Assembly (NCBI GenBank): GCA_036925085.1
Contig: JAUPFP010000006.1
Location: 1,577,131 to 1,641,130, forward strand
DNA length: 64,000 nucleotides
Direction of reading: 5' to 3'
DNA from: Brachycybe producta
Lineage: Eukaryota; Arthropoda; Diplopoda; Playtdesmida; Andrognathidae
This document shows positions 33,001 through 42,127 of the stretch, piece by piece (position 1 is the stretch's first letter; every line of letters starts with the position of its first letter). Below the pieces are notes generated by a model. That model was not told where the DNA came from. It did not search any database and was given only the letters and a program-made list of their open reading frames with translations. The translations under genes were made by a program, and so were the position numbers.

Positions 33001-35250
33001 TTCTTCATTGTGTGAAGTTGCTTCTGTACGACATTTTTTCCGAAGACTGCACCGGCAATAGTGTTCTATTTCGTCGATTTTTCTGTTTTGTTTTCTTAAG
33101 ATTTTTCTTTGCGAAAAGACAGCGTTTTCAGATGTTTTTTGCGCTTTGCAGGTTTTTGTTTCGAAATGCGTTTTTTTTTTCTAGTGGACTTCGGCATAAA
33201 TTTATAACACAGTGGTGAAAAAACCGTTTAAGATTGGTTTATAAACAACTCATTTTTGAAGTCTGTTTATTCTGTTTTTCAGAAGAACAAGATGAAGAGA
33301 AACTAGAAAATGTTTTAGAAACTAGAAGGGTATGCCTCAAACACTTAAGGTTTTCAAAATAAACTTTATAGGCAAAAATTAAAAAATATTGTCTACTTAA
33401 AGTTCGTTCATTTTCAACCTCACATAAAAAGTTTATTTTGAAAGATATCAACGTGAAAATACTCTTAAATGATTGATCTACCTTTCTAGTTTCTAAAACA
33501 CATTCAAGTTTCTTATCATTTTTTTTTGTAAGACAAAATAATCAAAGTTCAGAAAGGGGTTTCGTGGTTTCATTGTTAAATTATATTTTATGGGACTGAA
33601 CCAAAACAGTGGTGCTTTTAGGCCTAAGCGCGTGCCAATGCCCTCCAACTTTTAGGGACCAACGAAATCTCACAGCCGATATAAACGCGCAGCTGGACCG
33701 AAAATAATAGTTCGTGCTATCCAGTTTTTTGCGTTATCTGTTTTTATGTTAAACGGTTGTTTACTGTATTCAGTTTTTTTTAAAGCGATTTGCTGGAAAA
33801 GATCAACAAGCGAAAGTTTATTAAGGCTCGATAATGGCGCCGCGACACTTTACGCAGACCTACCCACAAAAGAATTGATGTCACATAATCAAAATATTTA
33901 AATATGAAGCATTTTTGGTCTAGACTGTTGCGAGTTTTTTTTTCTTCTAGTTTTTAAAGCCTTAGAGATTGATAGATTAGTGAAGCCGGTTTTAAAGTAC
34001 AAGGTGGGCCCATATATCATCTAATTTGGTTTGCCTATAATTTTGAAAATAATTACAAAAAAAAAAAACAATGGAATTTTTTTTTAAACATTTTTATTTT
34101 GTCCTTATATTTTTTTATTATTATTGTCCAAAAAATAATATCAGAGCCGAGTGGCCTCCTTCTCTGGTCGCTGTGCCGATGTTGGGCTTTTTTTATTGCA
34201 TTTTCCATCACTGTCACTTCAACATTTTGTCTGGTAGATTTTCCATTTCTTGGCTAATGTTGTGTTTGAGTTGTTCCAGTGTCCGTGGCTTGTTAGCATA
34301 CACTTTGATGTACAAATGGCCCTGCAGAAAGAGGTCTGGAGCTTTTAAATCGGGTGATCTTGGTGGCCAGTGCATGTTGCCAAAACGTGAGAGAAAATGT
34401 TTTGACTAAAAATAGTCACAATTTCCGCACAATTCATGTGGTGTGTGTGTATTTGTTCATTATGAATTTCGCACTACTGTGCTTGCACAACTGTAAACAA
34501 AATTATGACACATAATGTTTAAATACAAAATGGCGGCATTTTCAAGTAGGGTGATGATGACATTTGGGCCACCCTATTATAAACAAACACCCCATGAATT
34601 CTGGTTATTCTGTTTTTCAGAAGCAAAATTAATAGAGAAACTAGAAATACCGATATTGATACATTAAAAGCCAGAATTATACTGTAGGCGTTGATACACT
34701 TTTAATTTCTAGCAAGCAAACCTTGAATTATTCGAAGTTATTCTTGGAAATTTTAACAGTGTTATTACGTGAAAGAGTAAATTTTAACGGCGCGTCTGTT
34801 ATTTTTTTCGTGCTGCGCTCTTTACATCTGAAAATGCAGTCAATGTTTTCTTTTCATTTCAATTTTACGTTTATGTTGTCAAGTAGTTGGCTTTAGTTTA
34901 TTCGTTTTTTGTGCTTAACTGTTTTGTTTGCTTTTTTTTTCTGTTTGATTTTAGTTTTATTTTTTAATTTATTGTTTTACACAAATTTTATGTTAATATT
35001 GTTTTCTAGGCCACTTCGAATGAGTCTCGTATCAACATTGCCAATGAGAGGACAGCGCGGTTACTCAAAACATAAAATAACGCCCTTTCTAACCCTTTTT
35101 TCTAATTCTAAAAACAAAAAATGAATTTTAAAAGTTGGCACATTGTCACGTTGTTCCTCACACACGCACTCTGATTCTTCTTAGGGCATTTCGAACGAAT
35201 CTCGCATCAGCGCTGCTAACCAGCGAGCGACAAAACTACTCAAAGACTAA
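18092..35250 (+). CDS. SNAP25: SNAP-25, synaptosome-associated t-SNARE (5' exon not in view)
   Basis: A Qb/Qc SNARE that joins syntaxin and VAMP to drive vesicle fusion at the plasma membrane. Exons seen: 18,092-18,133 (ending RRMLQLCEE); one of three 49-nt exons 25,968-26,016, 29,388-29,436, 30,673-30,721; 32,186-32,303; 32,396-32,524; 32,606-32,750; then either 35,010-35,075 or 35,185-35,250, each with its own stop. The exon at 32,186 codes [12 protein letters not shown] and the cysteine-rich palmitoylation loop CCGLCVCPC. 32,396 codes the linker up to GGFVAK; 32,606 codes the second SNARE motif ([14 protein letters not shown] to QIERVNQK). All junctions keep phase with GT-AG signals. The vertebrate protein is 206 residues; the visible part gives about 175, so roughly 24-30 N-terminal residues are missing. 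Identity is certain; isoform use is inferred. Confidence 0.96.
18640..19080. repeat. Minisatellite, ~16/32-bp unit GCCAAGCTGAACAAGC
   Basis: Alternating 16-bp half-units 'gccaagctgaacaagc' and 'gccaaattgaagaaac', about 24 half-units, in the SNAP25 intron. The right flank (19,078-19,120) has the same words inverted ('agtttggcgtttgttcaatt'), so this array too sits in a foldback. Confidence 0.9.
20025..20334. mobile_element. MITE family D (copy 2), TTA TSD
   Basis: TACCTAGTACACACACCTGA to ATGTGTGAGTACAAGGTA, flanked by TTA. The interior matches the other D copies, for example 'aataataaacttgttctaca' and 'ttccgtataattcacctaaa'. Confidence 0.75.
20365..21043. mobile_element. Head-to-head pair of family C foldbacks
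   Basis: Two family C elements in tandem (20,365-20,688 with ends GATCACACATGCGG / GCATGTGTGATC, and 20,704-21,043 with ends GTTCACACATG / CGTATATGTGAC). Their interiors are reverse complements of each other ('gaaattattcaaattaga' against 'tctaatttgaataattc'; 'gagtttatagaaaa' against 'ttctataaactc'), so the whole ~680 bp forms one large imperfect palindrome. Confidence 0.7.
21557..21760. mobile_element. Foldback MITE, family G (copy 1), perfect 8-bp TSD
   Basis: Inverted ends ACTAGCATTAGCCCAGTAGT and ATTAGCCC-type complement ending TAATGCTAGT, arms over 70 bp, flanked by perfect CCTTTGAC at 21,549-21,556 and 21,761-21,768, which fits hAT. Each arm carries AAGATGGC (YY1-like) next to GCGCATGC (NRF1-like); the right arm has a perfect GCGCATGCGC at 21,722-21,731. 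Confidence 0.85.
21815..22029. mobile_element. Foldback MITE, family A (copy 3)
   Basis: ACAGGCAATTAGAAAACGGG to CCCGTTTTCTAATT(c)GCCTGT. The loop has a CRE octamer at 21,906-21,913 followed by catgctccgccc. The target duplication is not clear in this copy. Confidence 0.85.
22111..22664. mobile_element. Foldback MITE, family K (copy 1), expanded
   Basis: Ends TAGTGCTCGGATTTTTATGC and GGCATAAAAATCCGAGCATTA; second pair 'gcacaagagccaattgt' / 'acaattggcacttgggg'. The flanks ttgataac / ctgataat suggest an 8-bp duplication with two changes. The interior holds three tandem ~131-bp units, which makes this copy twice as long as copies 2 and 3. Confidence 0.75.
22219..22600. repeat. Three tandem ~131-bp units inside family K copy 1
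   Basis: Each unit starts 'gaggctagtactttctagtt' and contains 'agtaatcagacatttagcct' and 'gtagttgctctaatgatgat'. Units start near 22,219, 22,349 and 22,481 and are almost identical, so the expansion is recent. Confidence 0.9.
23415..23620. mobile_element. Foldback family H copy
   Basis: 'gttttagaaactagaagggt', 'gacatctttcaaagtaaact', 'aaagtttattttgaaaca' and 'tacccttctaaagacaga' in the usual order. A family A element follows within 25 bp. Confidence 0.65.
23643..23848. mobile_element. Foldback MITE, family A (copy 4), perfect 9-bp TSD
   Basis: ACAGGCAGTTAGAAATCGG to TTCTAACTGCCTGT, flanked by perfect AAAACCACC at 23,634-23,642 and 23,849-23,857. CRE octamer at 23,730-23,737. Confidence 0.9.
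24440..25250. repeat. Minisatellite, ~18-21-bp unit AAATCGGTTAAATCACAAAA
   Basis: About 40 imperfect units alternating 'atcggttaaatcacaaaaaa' and 'atcggagaaatcacaaaaaa', with A-run length varying from unit to unit. It lies about 720 bp upstream of SNAP25 alternative exon A. Confidence 0.95.
25968..26016 (+). CDS. SNAP25: SNAP25 alternative exon A (first SNARE motif)
   Basis: 49 nt coding [16 protein letters not shown] plus one base. Acceptor after a strong pyrimidine tract (ccccccactctgcag); donor gtaaga. It corresponds to vertebrate residues 39-54 and includes the zero-layer glutamine (Gln53 in mammals). This version is closest to the vertebrate sequence. Confidence 0.95.
26200..26655. repeat. 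Minisatellite, ~20-bp unit AATGTTGCAAAAGGTATTGA
   Basis: About 22 units, with a 40-bp higher-order pattern alternating 'aaaacgttgcaaaaggtatt' and 'gaaatgttgcacaaggagtt'. It starts about 185 bp after exon A. Confidence 0.95.
27440..27968. mobile_element. Foldback element split by a family A insertion
   Basis: Outer ends AAGGCCGGGTCCAGACTA and TAGTCTGGACTCGGGACCCT. After removing the insertion the arms continue as 'aagagaacaacgaaccgaac' facing 'gttctgtttgttgttctgtt'. Family not recognised. Confidence 0.6.
27466..27673. mobile_element. Foldback MITE, family A (copy 5), 9-bp TSD
   Basis: ACAGGCAATTAGAAACC to TTTCTAATTGCCTGT; right flank gactaaaag, left flank gactataaaag (same word with a 2-bp insertion). 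CRE octamer at 27,552-27,559. Confidence 0.85.
27970..28450. mobile_element. Foldback family H copies (two, degraded)
   Basis: 'attgaaactagagttgaaac', 'atatcttttaatataacttt', 'aaaagtttattttgaaagat', 'actcttctagtctagttttt', then a second partial unit with 'atctttcaaaataaactttt' and 'tactcttctagtttctaaaa'. Confidence 0.55.
28690..28900. mobile_element. Foldback MITE, family A (copy 6), 9-bp TSD
   Basis: CCAGGCAATTAGAAATCGGG to CCCGATTTCTAATTGCCTGT, flanked by cttaaagtt and cttaaagag. CRE octamer at 28,778-28,785. It sits about 490 bp upstream of SNAP25 exon B. Confidence 0.9.
29388..29436 (+). CDS. SNAP25: SNAP25 alternative exon B (first SNARE motif)
   Basis: 49 nt coding [16 protein letters not shown] plus one base; acceptor tatattag with a weak pyrimidine tract, donor gtaagg. 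It differs from exon A only by D-to-E and E-to-D at the protein level but widely at silent sites, so it is an old, conserved duplicate. Confidence 0.93.
29771..30075. mobile_element. MITE family D (copy 3)
   Basis: TACCAAGTACACATTTGA to TGTGTGTACAAGGTA; the right TTA is shared with the next copy, so copies 3 and 4 are in direct tandem. Confidence 0.75.
30079..30420. mobile_element. MITE family D (copy 4)
   Basis: It starts TACCTAGCACACACCTGA right after the shared TTA. The right end has an extra inverted repeat ('ttaactcatgtgtgatta' facing 'gtacacacgtgagttaaatg'), so the boundary is approximate. Confidence 0.7.
30673..30721 (+). CDS. SNAP25: SNAP25 alternative exon C (first SNARE motif, divergent)
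   Basis: 49 nt coding [16 protein letters not shown] plus one base; acceptor gtttatag, donor gtaaga. It keeps the zero-layer glutamine and the T-L-x-x-L-D spacing but changes K40Q, A42S, I44A, R45Q, V48M, M49L and E52K relative to mammalian numbering, which removes charge on one face and reverses it near the zero layer. Reading frame, size and splice phase match exons A and B exactly. Confidence 0.88.
31062..31463. mobile_element. ~400-bp element with CTTAAGCCGGATTCACACG ends
   Basis: Inverted ends CTTAAGCCGGATTCACACGG and CGTGTGAAACCGGCCTTA, with inner 'ataaagtggtcg' / 'cgaccactttcc'. Ends of this style (GCCGG plus TTCACAC) are common on MITEs; the class was not determined. Confidence 0.6.
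31838..32070. mobile_element. Foldback family L copy (diverged)
   Basis: 'agtggtcgagttcgactgca' faces 'tgcagtcgaattcgaaacca', and 'gtgaccacacgccgactaaa' faces 'gtcggcgtgtggtcacaa'. It ends about 115 bp before the SNAP25 exon at 32,186. Confidence 0.65.
33290..33555. mobile_element. Foldback family H copy
   Basis: 'gttttagaaactagaagggt' to 'cctttctagtttctaaaaca', with 'ttttcaaaataaacttta' facing 'aaaagtttattttgaaagat' in the centre. It lies in the last SNAP25 intron. Confidence 0.75.
34001..34575 (-). mobile_element. Tc1/mariner element with transposase C-terminal remnant
   Basis: Inverted ends AGGTGGGCCCATATATCAT and ATGACATTTGGGCCACCCT. The - strand at about 34,390-34,190 codes [18 protein letters not shown] followed by a segment with [12 protein letters not shown], the typical C-terminal part of a mariner-type DDE transposase after the third catalytic acid. 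Stops and a deletion remove the rest, so it is inactive. It is a different lineage from the element at 5,298. Confidence 0.8.
35010..35075 (+). CDS. SNAP25: SNAP25 alternative last exon alpha
   Basis: 66 nt with acceptor ttttctag, coding [21 protein letters not shown] and a stop. It joins in phase 0 after VNQK and completes the second SNARE motif. Compared with the beta exon, Q becomes E and K becomes R in the last turns of the helix. Confidence 0.92.
   Translation, partial: ATSNESRINIANERTARLLKT
35185..35250 (+). CDS. SNAP25: SNAP25 alternative last exon beta
   Basis: 66 nt with acceptor ttcttag, coding [21 protein letters not shown] and a stop. It is closest to the vertebrate C-terminus (ANQRATKMLGSG). 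It lies 109 bp after the alpha stop, so an alpha transcript would carry beta in its 3' UTR. Confidence 0.92.
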   Translation, partial: GISNESRISAANQRATKLLKD

Positions 35251-38224
35251 AAAGGTCTTCTTTGAAATTATTTCAACACCGTCAACCCTTTCGTCACTTG
35301 TTTTACATGCTGCCGAAAAAAAAAAAGCTTTTGTCTTCTACAGTATCCAAATCTTGTCTTGTCTTTCTCTGTCGACTCAACCTTCTCGGGATTCTTCCTC
35401 GTCTTATTCTCTCTGTGCGTCGATATTTTTCTTCTCTCTCTCTACAACCTGTCGTCTTTTTTCTTTTCTTTTGTCTACCTTGCTGTCTTCGAGTCGGCGG
35501 CATCTTCATCATCTTTTCTTCTGGTTTTTTTTTATCTTTTACTATTTGAATTATATGTGTTGCTGTAAGATACGAATTTAAGGGAGAGAAAGAAAAAAAA
35601 GCATTCCAGTTACTTTTCTTTTTAATCCTTCCAACAACAAAAAAGAAAACTGATGCATGTGATTTTAAAATGTTCGATTTACCTATCATTCCATTCTATT
35701 GAATGTTTTATGTTGAAAAAAAAAATGCTGAGCAAATTCAAGAGCCTTCTTGCCAGCTAACCCTACATTTATATTATTTATCTATCTATCTTTCTGTCTT
35801 ATATTCTCGTATCTTCTCCTCCCACAAAAAAAAAATATAGACTGTGATTTTATCGGCCAGATGGTTAGTTTAGTTGCTTGCATAGTTGCGTAAGCATTTT
35901 CTCGAGGTACGACCGAAACCGTAATCTTTGTTTGTTGTTTTTTAAGTTATTTTGGTTACTTTTTGTCAAGTGGTGGATCTGAGATCGAGAAATGAATTTG
36001 GAGGTTTTTTTTGTATATACATAAAGAGAAGCTGTTTCAAAGGATTTTTTTTTTTAAATTTGATTCAGTTTAACTGTTGTTACACCTGTGAGAAATAATA
36101 ATGTGACGGGAACATTTCTCTCTCTCAGATCAATCAGTTTCTTTGATAAAAACAGTTTAGAAAAGTTTGTTAGATTGAATATGCTTTATAACAGATGAAT
36201 CTTACAGAGAGGAGAGGGATTTTCATAGTCAAAATTATAAGAAGGTGTGGAAAGAGGACCAAAAATATGTATTTTATTTTTTTTAGGTAGATTACGAATG
36301 TTTCGTGTCTACCTTTTAAATTTGCAGTTATTATTGAATTTAATTAGCTATTAGCATTTTTAAAATGTTGTCATTTTTTAAAAGTTAAAAAAACTTGAAT
36401 CATGATTCTTTTTTTTAAAGGGAATTTTCATTAATTTATTCATATTTCATAATTGCACCTTGTTAGATTTAATTTTTGATGGCTATTGTTTTTCTAATTT
36501 ATAGTTTAAATGCTATAAAATGATGTAATTTAAAATAATACTATGTTATTAATTAAGGCCTCCTCCTCCTCCTCCTCTAATTGAAATAGTTAGAATTAAC
36601 AATTTCTGTTCATGCTGGGAAAACGCGGAAAGTTAGGAATGACTAGAAAATTATGATTTTTGATTGTTATATTGGTTATATTATTATTATGGTTCGGATT
36701 TTTATGCAATATCAAGCAAACGTTTATCAATCTGTGACCCAAGAGCCAGTTGTGAAGGAATGATATTATTCTGTTTAGATCAGCCAATATTTATGATTTT
36801 TTTTAAATCAAAATTACTGGTTAGTGGCTATAAGAACTCAAGTTGACAATTGCTAGTAACCAGACATCTAGCCTGTAATCAGCCTTTTTGATTAGAAAAG
36901 TCATTATTGCAGTTGCTCTAATGATGATGAATAATTCACAATTGGCACTTGGGCCACAAATTGAGGAACATTTGCTTGATATTTTGCATAAAAATCCAAG
37001 TCGTAATTATTATTTTATGTTGCAGTTGCATGTTGAGAATATATGGGGCTTTTTTTTTTTTGAAGAAAAAACTTTCGTTTTTCATATTTAATATTATAGA
37101 ATTGGTTCATTTTCTCGCATGCAACTTGGTTCTAGTTGTTACATAATACATCATGCCTTTTTAACATTTAATCGTATCTGAGCGAAATTGAAAATTTCTA
37201 CTTCCTTTTCCTTTTTTCTTTCTTGACTTTTGGTTTTGTTTTTTGTACATAACTCTTAATGATTTTCTTGTCTTGTTAGTTTCTTATTTGGTGAATATAA
37301 TCATCAAGTCCGAAAAGGTCCTTTAACTTGTGGTATTATATACTATACATATATATATATTTATCCAAGCATTAATTAATTAATCAAACTTAGTTTGGTA
37401 ATGATGTAATCATATTTTGCAATAATTTTATTTATTCGCCAGATGGCCTTTAGTTTGCCCTACAAAAATATGAAATATGGATTTCTTGTTTTATAGTTAA
37501 AAATTTCCATAAATTTGTAAGCAAGCAAAAAAAAAGGCAATTAATTAATTTTCTGTCCAAATTGTTCTTTACTATAATACTAATAATAATGTGTCGAAAA
37601 GTTGTTGTGACATTGTCATTCAGGAACCAATTGGAACTGCCCAAGTGTCTGCAGTTGTTACAAGAATGTAATCATGTGATTACTGTGAAAATAATTATTA
37701 CCGAACAGCTGACAAGTTATTTGATCTCTTAATTTGTGCTGCCGTTAATATTTTCTATTTATTAATTTAGCTATTTTATGATTTATTTTTTATTACATTT
37801 GTCTACTGTGATGGACGAAAGCGGTTTCCGATATGTACCTGAATGTAATTAGAAGTAACCAAAGAAATTGAGTTTGAAGAGCTCGTTATCATTTTTTTTT
37901 TTTTAAAATGTATTTCAAATTAAGTTTGTGATAATTCCTTGGTACATATCGTAGTTTTGAAAAAAAAAAAAGGTCCACATGAATGTTGAAGTGCACCCGT
38001 AGTATTAATATAATTTTAACTTATTAATAAAGCTGAAATAAATATACATTTTTTTAATCAGTGGCACTATTTAGAGGCTAAAATTCATGGTGAACTCGAG
38101 ATTAATAATTAGAAGATTGTACACTTGCGTTTTCTGTACCGACCATGAATGTAAGAATTCTAGCCTCTAAACAATCTCTTTGATTAAAAAAAAACGCATA
38201 ATTCTTTTAAACTTAGGCCTATCA
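35251..38224. other. SNAP25 3' UTR and/or intergenic sequence
   Basis: No ORF of a known family was seen. There are short T-rich, CTC and AT microsatellites (for example near 36,560). A possible poly(A) signal AATAAA lies at 38,026-38,031, but nothing ties it to SNAP25. Family K copy 2 is inside. Confidence 0.4.
36694..37002. mobile_element. Foldback MITE, family K (copy 2), 8-bp TSD
   Basis: 'cggatttttatgcaatatca' faces 'atattttgcataaaaatcca'; 'gacccaagagccagttgtga' faces 'ttcacaattggcacttgggc'. It is flanked by ATTATTAT on both sides, which fits hAT (the flank is low complexity, so this is moderate support). Confidence 0.75.
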
Positions 38225-38473
38225 CTAGGGCACATATTTTTATGCAAAATATCAAACAAATGTTTCTCAATCTGTGGCCCAAGAGCCAATTGTTAAGTAA
38301 CAAATCCCGTTTTAGATCAATCAACAATTATAGGTTATTTTTTCAATCAAAAATACTGGCTAGAAGCTAGATAAGATTGCAGTTGTTCTAATGATGATTA
38401 CTTCCACAATTGGAATTTGGGCTACAAATTGAGAAACATTTGTTTAAAATTTTGCATAAAAATCCTAGCCCTA
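38225..38473. mobile_element. Foldback MITE, family K (copy 3)
   Basis: 'ctagggcacatatttttatg' faces 'cataaaaatcctagccctat', with the same inner arms as copy 2. A related 'ttagaggctaaaattcatgg' / 'gaattctagcctctaaa' hairpin lies just before it (38,070-38,190), and another similar hairpin sits in an AQR intron near 47,150-47,215. Confidence 0.7.
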
Positions 38474-40034
38474 TTTATGTTTTTTTATTAAGTTCTAGTA
38501 ATTTTATAATTTACGTTTACTTACGATTTTTTTTTGTATTCTATGCTCGAATAATGCATAATTTATAGTTTCATGAAATATTTAATGTTAAATTATATAC
38601 TTAATATTTCTTAAAGAGGGAGTTTTTTGTTTTATTTTGGACCTAAAAATTCTAAATTTGTCAATTTTTTATATATATACGTAGCCAGAAATTGCAAATA
38701 ATAAAGTGTAGGAAAAATGATTAATTCACTAAACGGAGAACTTTACACAAGAAATCCTCAATAGCAATGTGATATAACAGCTCTCGTAAATTATATTTAA
38801 CACACAAAAAAAAAGTTCCAATTGCTTTTTGACTGCTTGGCACTGACCACAAATACATTTATAACAAGTCTTAATAGATGTAATAACTAATAATGTAAAT
38901 GTTACTATTCAAAAACACTGGCTAAAATACAACACTGAAATATTTTGCCCTTTACTAACTTTTAAAAACTGTTTGCAGAATCTTATTAACCAAATGTAAA
39001 GCATTTTAACCATTAAAATTATCATTGTTATTTAGATGTTCGCATGGTTTATTTTAAATGGAAACTGGTTCCATACCATAATAATTAAAATAAAAGAGTT
39101 CTGGTGAATCTTCCAACAACAAACGGGGATCGTTGTCCCGCCGATGACGACATATTTGTATATTTGGTGGAAGAAACTATTAACAGATTATAGTAACGAA
39201 GGCACCAGGTAATTTAGACTCAATCTACCGTTACAATTTTTACTTATCAGACTTCTTATTTTTAATTGGAAAGTTCAAACTCGTAACATTAAATTTTACT
39301 CTTATTACTTGTCTAGTGTTTCAACGAATAGTTTAATGTCTAATTGCTAATTAGTTTTATGTCCATAAAATACATCAGGAACGATTTCAAGATACCGAGA
39401 TTGGTTTTTTTTTGTTGTTGTCGGTGTGCACATGTTCTGCAAAAGATACGTTTGACAGTTCACTGAATCGATAGGAATTTGTACTTAATTTCTCAGTACC
39501 CGGAAAACATTGGAATAATTATTGGTTTATACCTTGAGTTTTGACAGTGTATTTCACATGCTGCAATTAGACTTTTGTCCCTTTGCCGCAGGGCTTTAAT
39601 AATTTTTCAAATGAAACTGAAAACTTACGAGCATGAAGAATCGTTATCGTATTTGCTTAAGAAAGCAATTTCATTGCTTTTCTTAGTTGTATTCACGCAA
39701 ATTGGTCCAAAAATCACATTCTTATCTTGTATAAACAATGTTAAACTGTGATTGGCTGCAAACTTCTCGTTCAGCCAAATTGAAGATGTGCCATTCAGGA
39801 AGAGGAAAACGTTATTGTAATTAAGCTTAAAGTGTGAACATTTTGCTGCTAACGTTATTTTCTTCGTTGCATGTTCGTCAAGCTAAAATTTTAGAGACCC
39901 CTTTCTATATTTACAAAGAAAATTAATTTATGTTGATTTGGATGAAAATAATGTACAAACACACAGTGACATTTATAATTTATTACAACATCTAAATAAT
40001 ATGCAAAATATACAATTATAATTTATTATATATA
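38474..40034. other. Intergenic sequence with no gene seen
   Basis: AT-rich. One block near 39,550-39,615 ('gcaattagacttttgtcc', 'taataatttttcaaat') recurs in altered form in a FANCM intron near 55,365-55,435, so it is probably another dispersed repeat. Confidence 0.5.
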
Positions 40035-40040
40035 TTTATT
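40035..40040 (-). promoter_or_regulatory. Candidate poly(A) signal of LRRC57
   Basis: AATAAA on the - strand, about 230 nt after the LRRC57 stop. It is the nearest canonical signal on that side; the region is AT-rich, so chance occurrence is possible. Confidence 0.4.
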
Positions 40041-40269
40041 TTATAGAAATAGAAGTGTTAAAAGTTCAGATTGTTGTTGCTGCAAAATCGACGAGAAATG
40101 GTGCTGCACGTCACAATAGAAACAAAATGTGTAAAAAAAGCACTTTTTTTTTGTATTAACAGAAACCTCAGAATAATTTCTTCTTCGTTGCAGTGTAACG
40201 TTCCATGTACTGGAAGAAAACAAAACCAAAAAAGAACGGAAACGATGAACGTTTTAGAGCCGTAACAAG

Positions 40270-41529
<1,260 letters not shown>

Positions 41530-42127
41530 GAAAACAGCTTCACGTCTTCCACTAAATACATCAAGATTTGTTTAAAATACCCGTAATTTCTTCCCTAAAT
41601 TACGGTTTGTAAACAAAAACATACAGAAAATCCTATTCTGCAACAACTGAAAAAATAAAACATCGATATGAATTGTTTGAATCGATATTTCGATATAAAC
41701 AGGTTTTAGTTAACCACATCATTTTATGAAGGTGAACGTCTCTATTTCATTTCTAGTTTATTCTAAATAAACGTAATAAAACGAGAATTGCGATTAGTTA
41801 TTATGAATCGCAGCCCACAATAGAAAATTGCTATCGCATACTATTTTACAAATCAGCAGGTTTTAACTAGTAAACGGGTCAAAACCGTGATAACGTGAGC
41901 GGAAGTGACGCAACTCATACGCGGTCGATATTTATTATCGATTTAATATTGAATTACTAAAGACGTACATCGATATTCAAGGCGCCATCTTCGTTTTGTA
42001 AATTTCCTTGTCGTTTTTGTTGCGTTTTATCGACTTTTGACGACTAAAACGAGTGAAAACGTGAGTTTTTTTTTGACGATTTAGTATTTATATTCAATGC
42101 GAATGAGTGTGTCAGTCATCGTATAGA
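41530..42127. promoter_or_regulatory. Probable bidirectional promoter LRRC57 / AQR
   Basis: 598 bp between the two start codons. An ETS-type CGGAAGTG next to a CRE-like TGACGCAA at 41,900-41,912, and a YY1-type GCGCCATCTT at 41,982-41,991, both typical of TATA-less housekeeping promoters. The YY1 motif lies about 140 bp before the AQR start and may mark the AQR transcription start. A donor-like GTGAGT at 42,061 could open a 5' UTR intron. Confidence 0.6.

Noticed and set aside
34071-34409. 112-codon + strand ORF
   Set aside because: It is the antisense of the mariner transposase remnant.
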